DNA from: Flavobacterium microcysteis
GTDB lineage: Bacteria > Bacteroidota > Bacteroidia > Flavobacteriales > Flavobacteriaceae
Direction of reading: 5' to 3'
Assembly: GCF_006385255.1 (NCBI RefSeq)
Contig: NZ_VFJE01000056.1
Location: 434,001 to 498,000 of the forward strand
Length of the DNA: 64,000 nucleotides
Shown: positions 63,997 through 64,000 of the stretch, piece by piece
Layout: every line of letters starts with the position of its first letter
Numbering within the stretch: the first letter of the stretch is position 1
Translations under genes and position numbers: made by a program
Notes under the pieces: model-generated
Databases searched by the model: none
Told to the model about the DNA's origin: nothing
The model's input: the letters and a program-made list of their open reading frames with translations, nothing else

Positions 63997-64000
63997 CTTT

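Overview
The window is a 64 kb stretch of chromosome from a Flavobacteriaceae bacterium, most likely Flavobacterium or a close relative. The evidence is the gliding genes gldB-gldC, a flavobacterial exosortase (XrtF) with its partner, a type IX secretion sorting domain, the Bacteroidota order of the division/cell-wall (dcw) cluster, a short principal sigma factor without region 1.1, AT-rich DNA with few Shine-Dalgarno sequences, and many -7 boxes of the Bacteroidota form TAnnTTTG. Much of it is ordinary, tightly packed core genome.

Layout. 1-9.4 kb: 3' part of an M1 aminopeptidase, tatA, a PAP2 phosphatase, an O-methyltransferase, rlmN, two identical 33-bp palindromes around a small membrane ORF, a polyprenyl synthase, then an ECF-sigma module (aspartic protease-PDZ gene; sigma, anti-sigma and outer-membrane gene). 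9.5-16 kb: dnaG, an orphan LuxR-type regulator, nadE, gldB-gldC, engB, a hydrolase. 16.3-32.3 kb: the dcw cluster mraZ-rsmH-ftsL-ftsI-murE-mraY-murD-ftsW-murG-murC-ftsQ-ftsA-ftsZ, headed by likely MraZ operator repeats. 32.4-35.5 kb: yqeY and tRNA-Arg, followed by a two-gene insert closed by a diverged second copy of the yqeY 3' end and of the tRNA. 35.6-46.3 kb: accessory genes (AraC regulator, MtfA-like peptidase, rpe, M48 protease with a secreted partner, a 94-bp tandem repeat, rpoD, a BetR-like regulator divergent from a lipoprotein/outer-membrane pair, an orphan cytosolic protein). 46.3-57.8 kb: pnp-rpsO, a free methionine sulfoxide reductase, the XrtF pair, a metal-linked TonB locus, a porin, an MG2-plug protein. 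57.8-64 kb: groEL-[four-helix-bundle gene]-groES, secG, a TPR protein, lptE, a sigma-54 activator, a GxxExxY protein.

How the genes work together. Lipid II synthesis and septum formation run through the dcw genes, with murF and ddl absent from the cluster. The ECF sigma gene and the protease-PDZ gene share an almost identical non-TAnnTTTG promoter (CATGCAACC, 16 bp, CGTCTA), so they probably form one envelope-stress regulon. The HYC_CC_PP protein, TonB receptor and HMA protein probably handle a metal such as copper.

The least ordinary parts are the yqeY/tRNA-Arg duplication carrying secreted-protein genes, the ECF promoter pair, the palindrome-bounded cassette at 4.2-4.6 kb, the gene inserted between groES and groEL, and several proteins without recognised function. 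I did not find a CRISPR array, a transposase, an integrase or a clear phage-defence system. All family names rest on reading motifs by eye, not on database searches.
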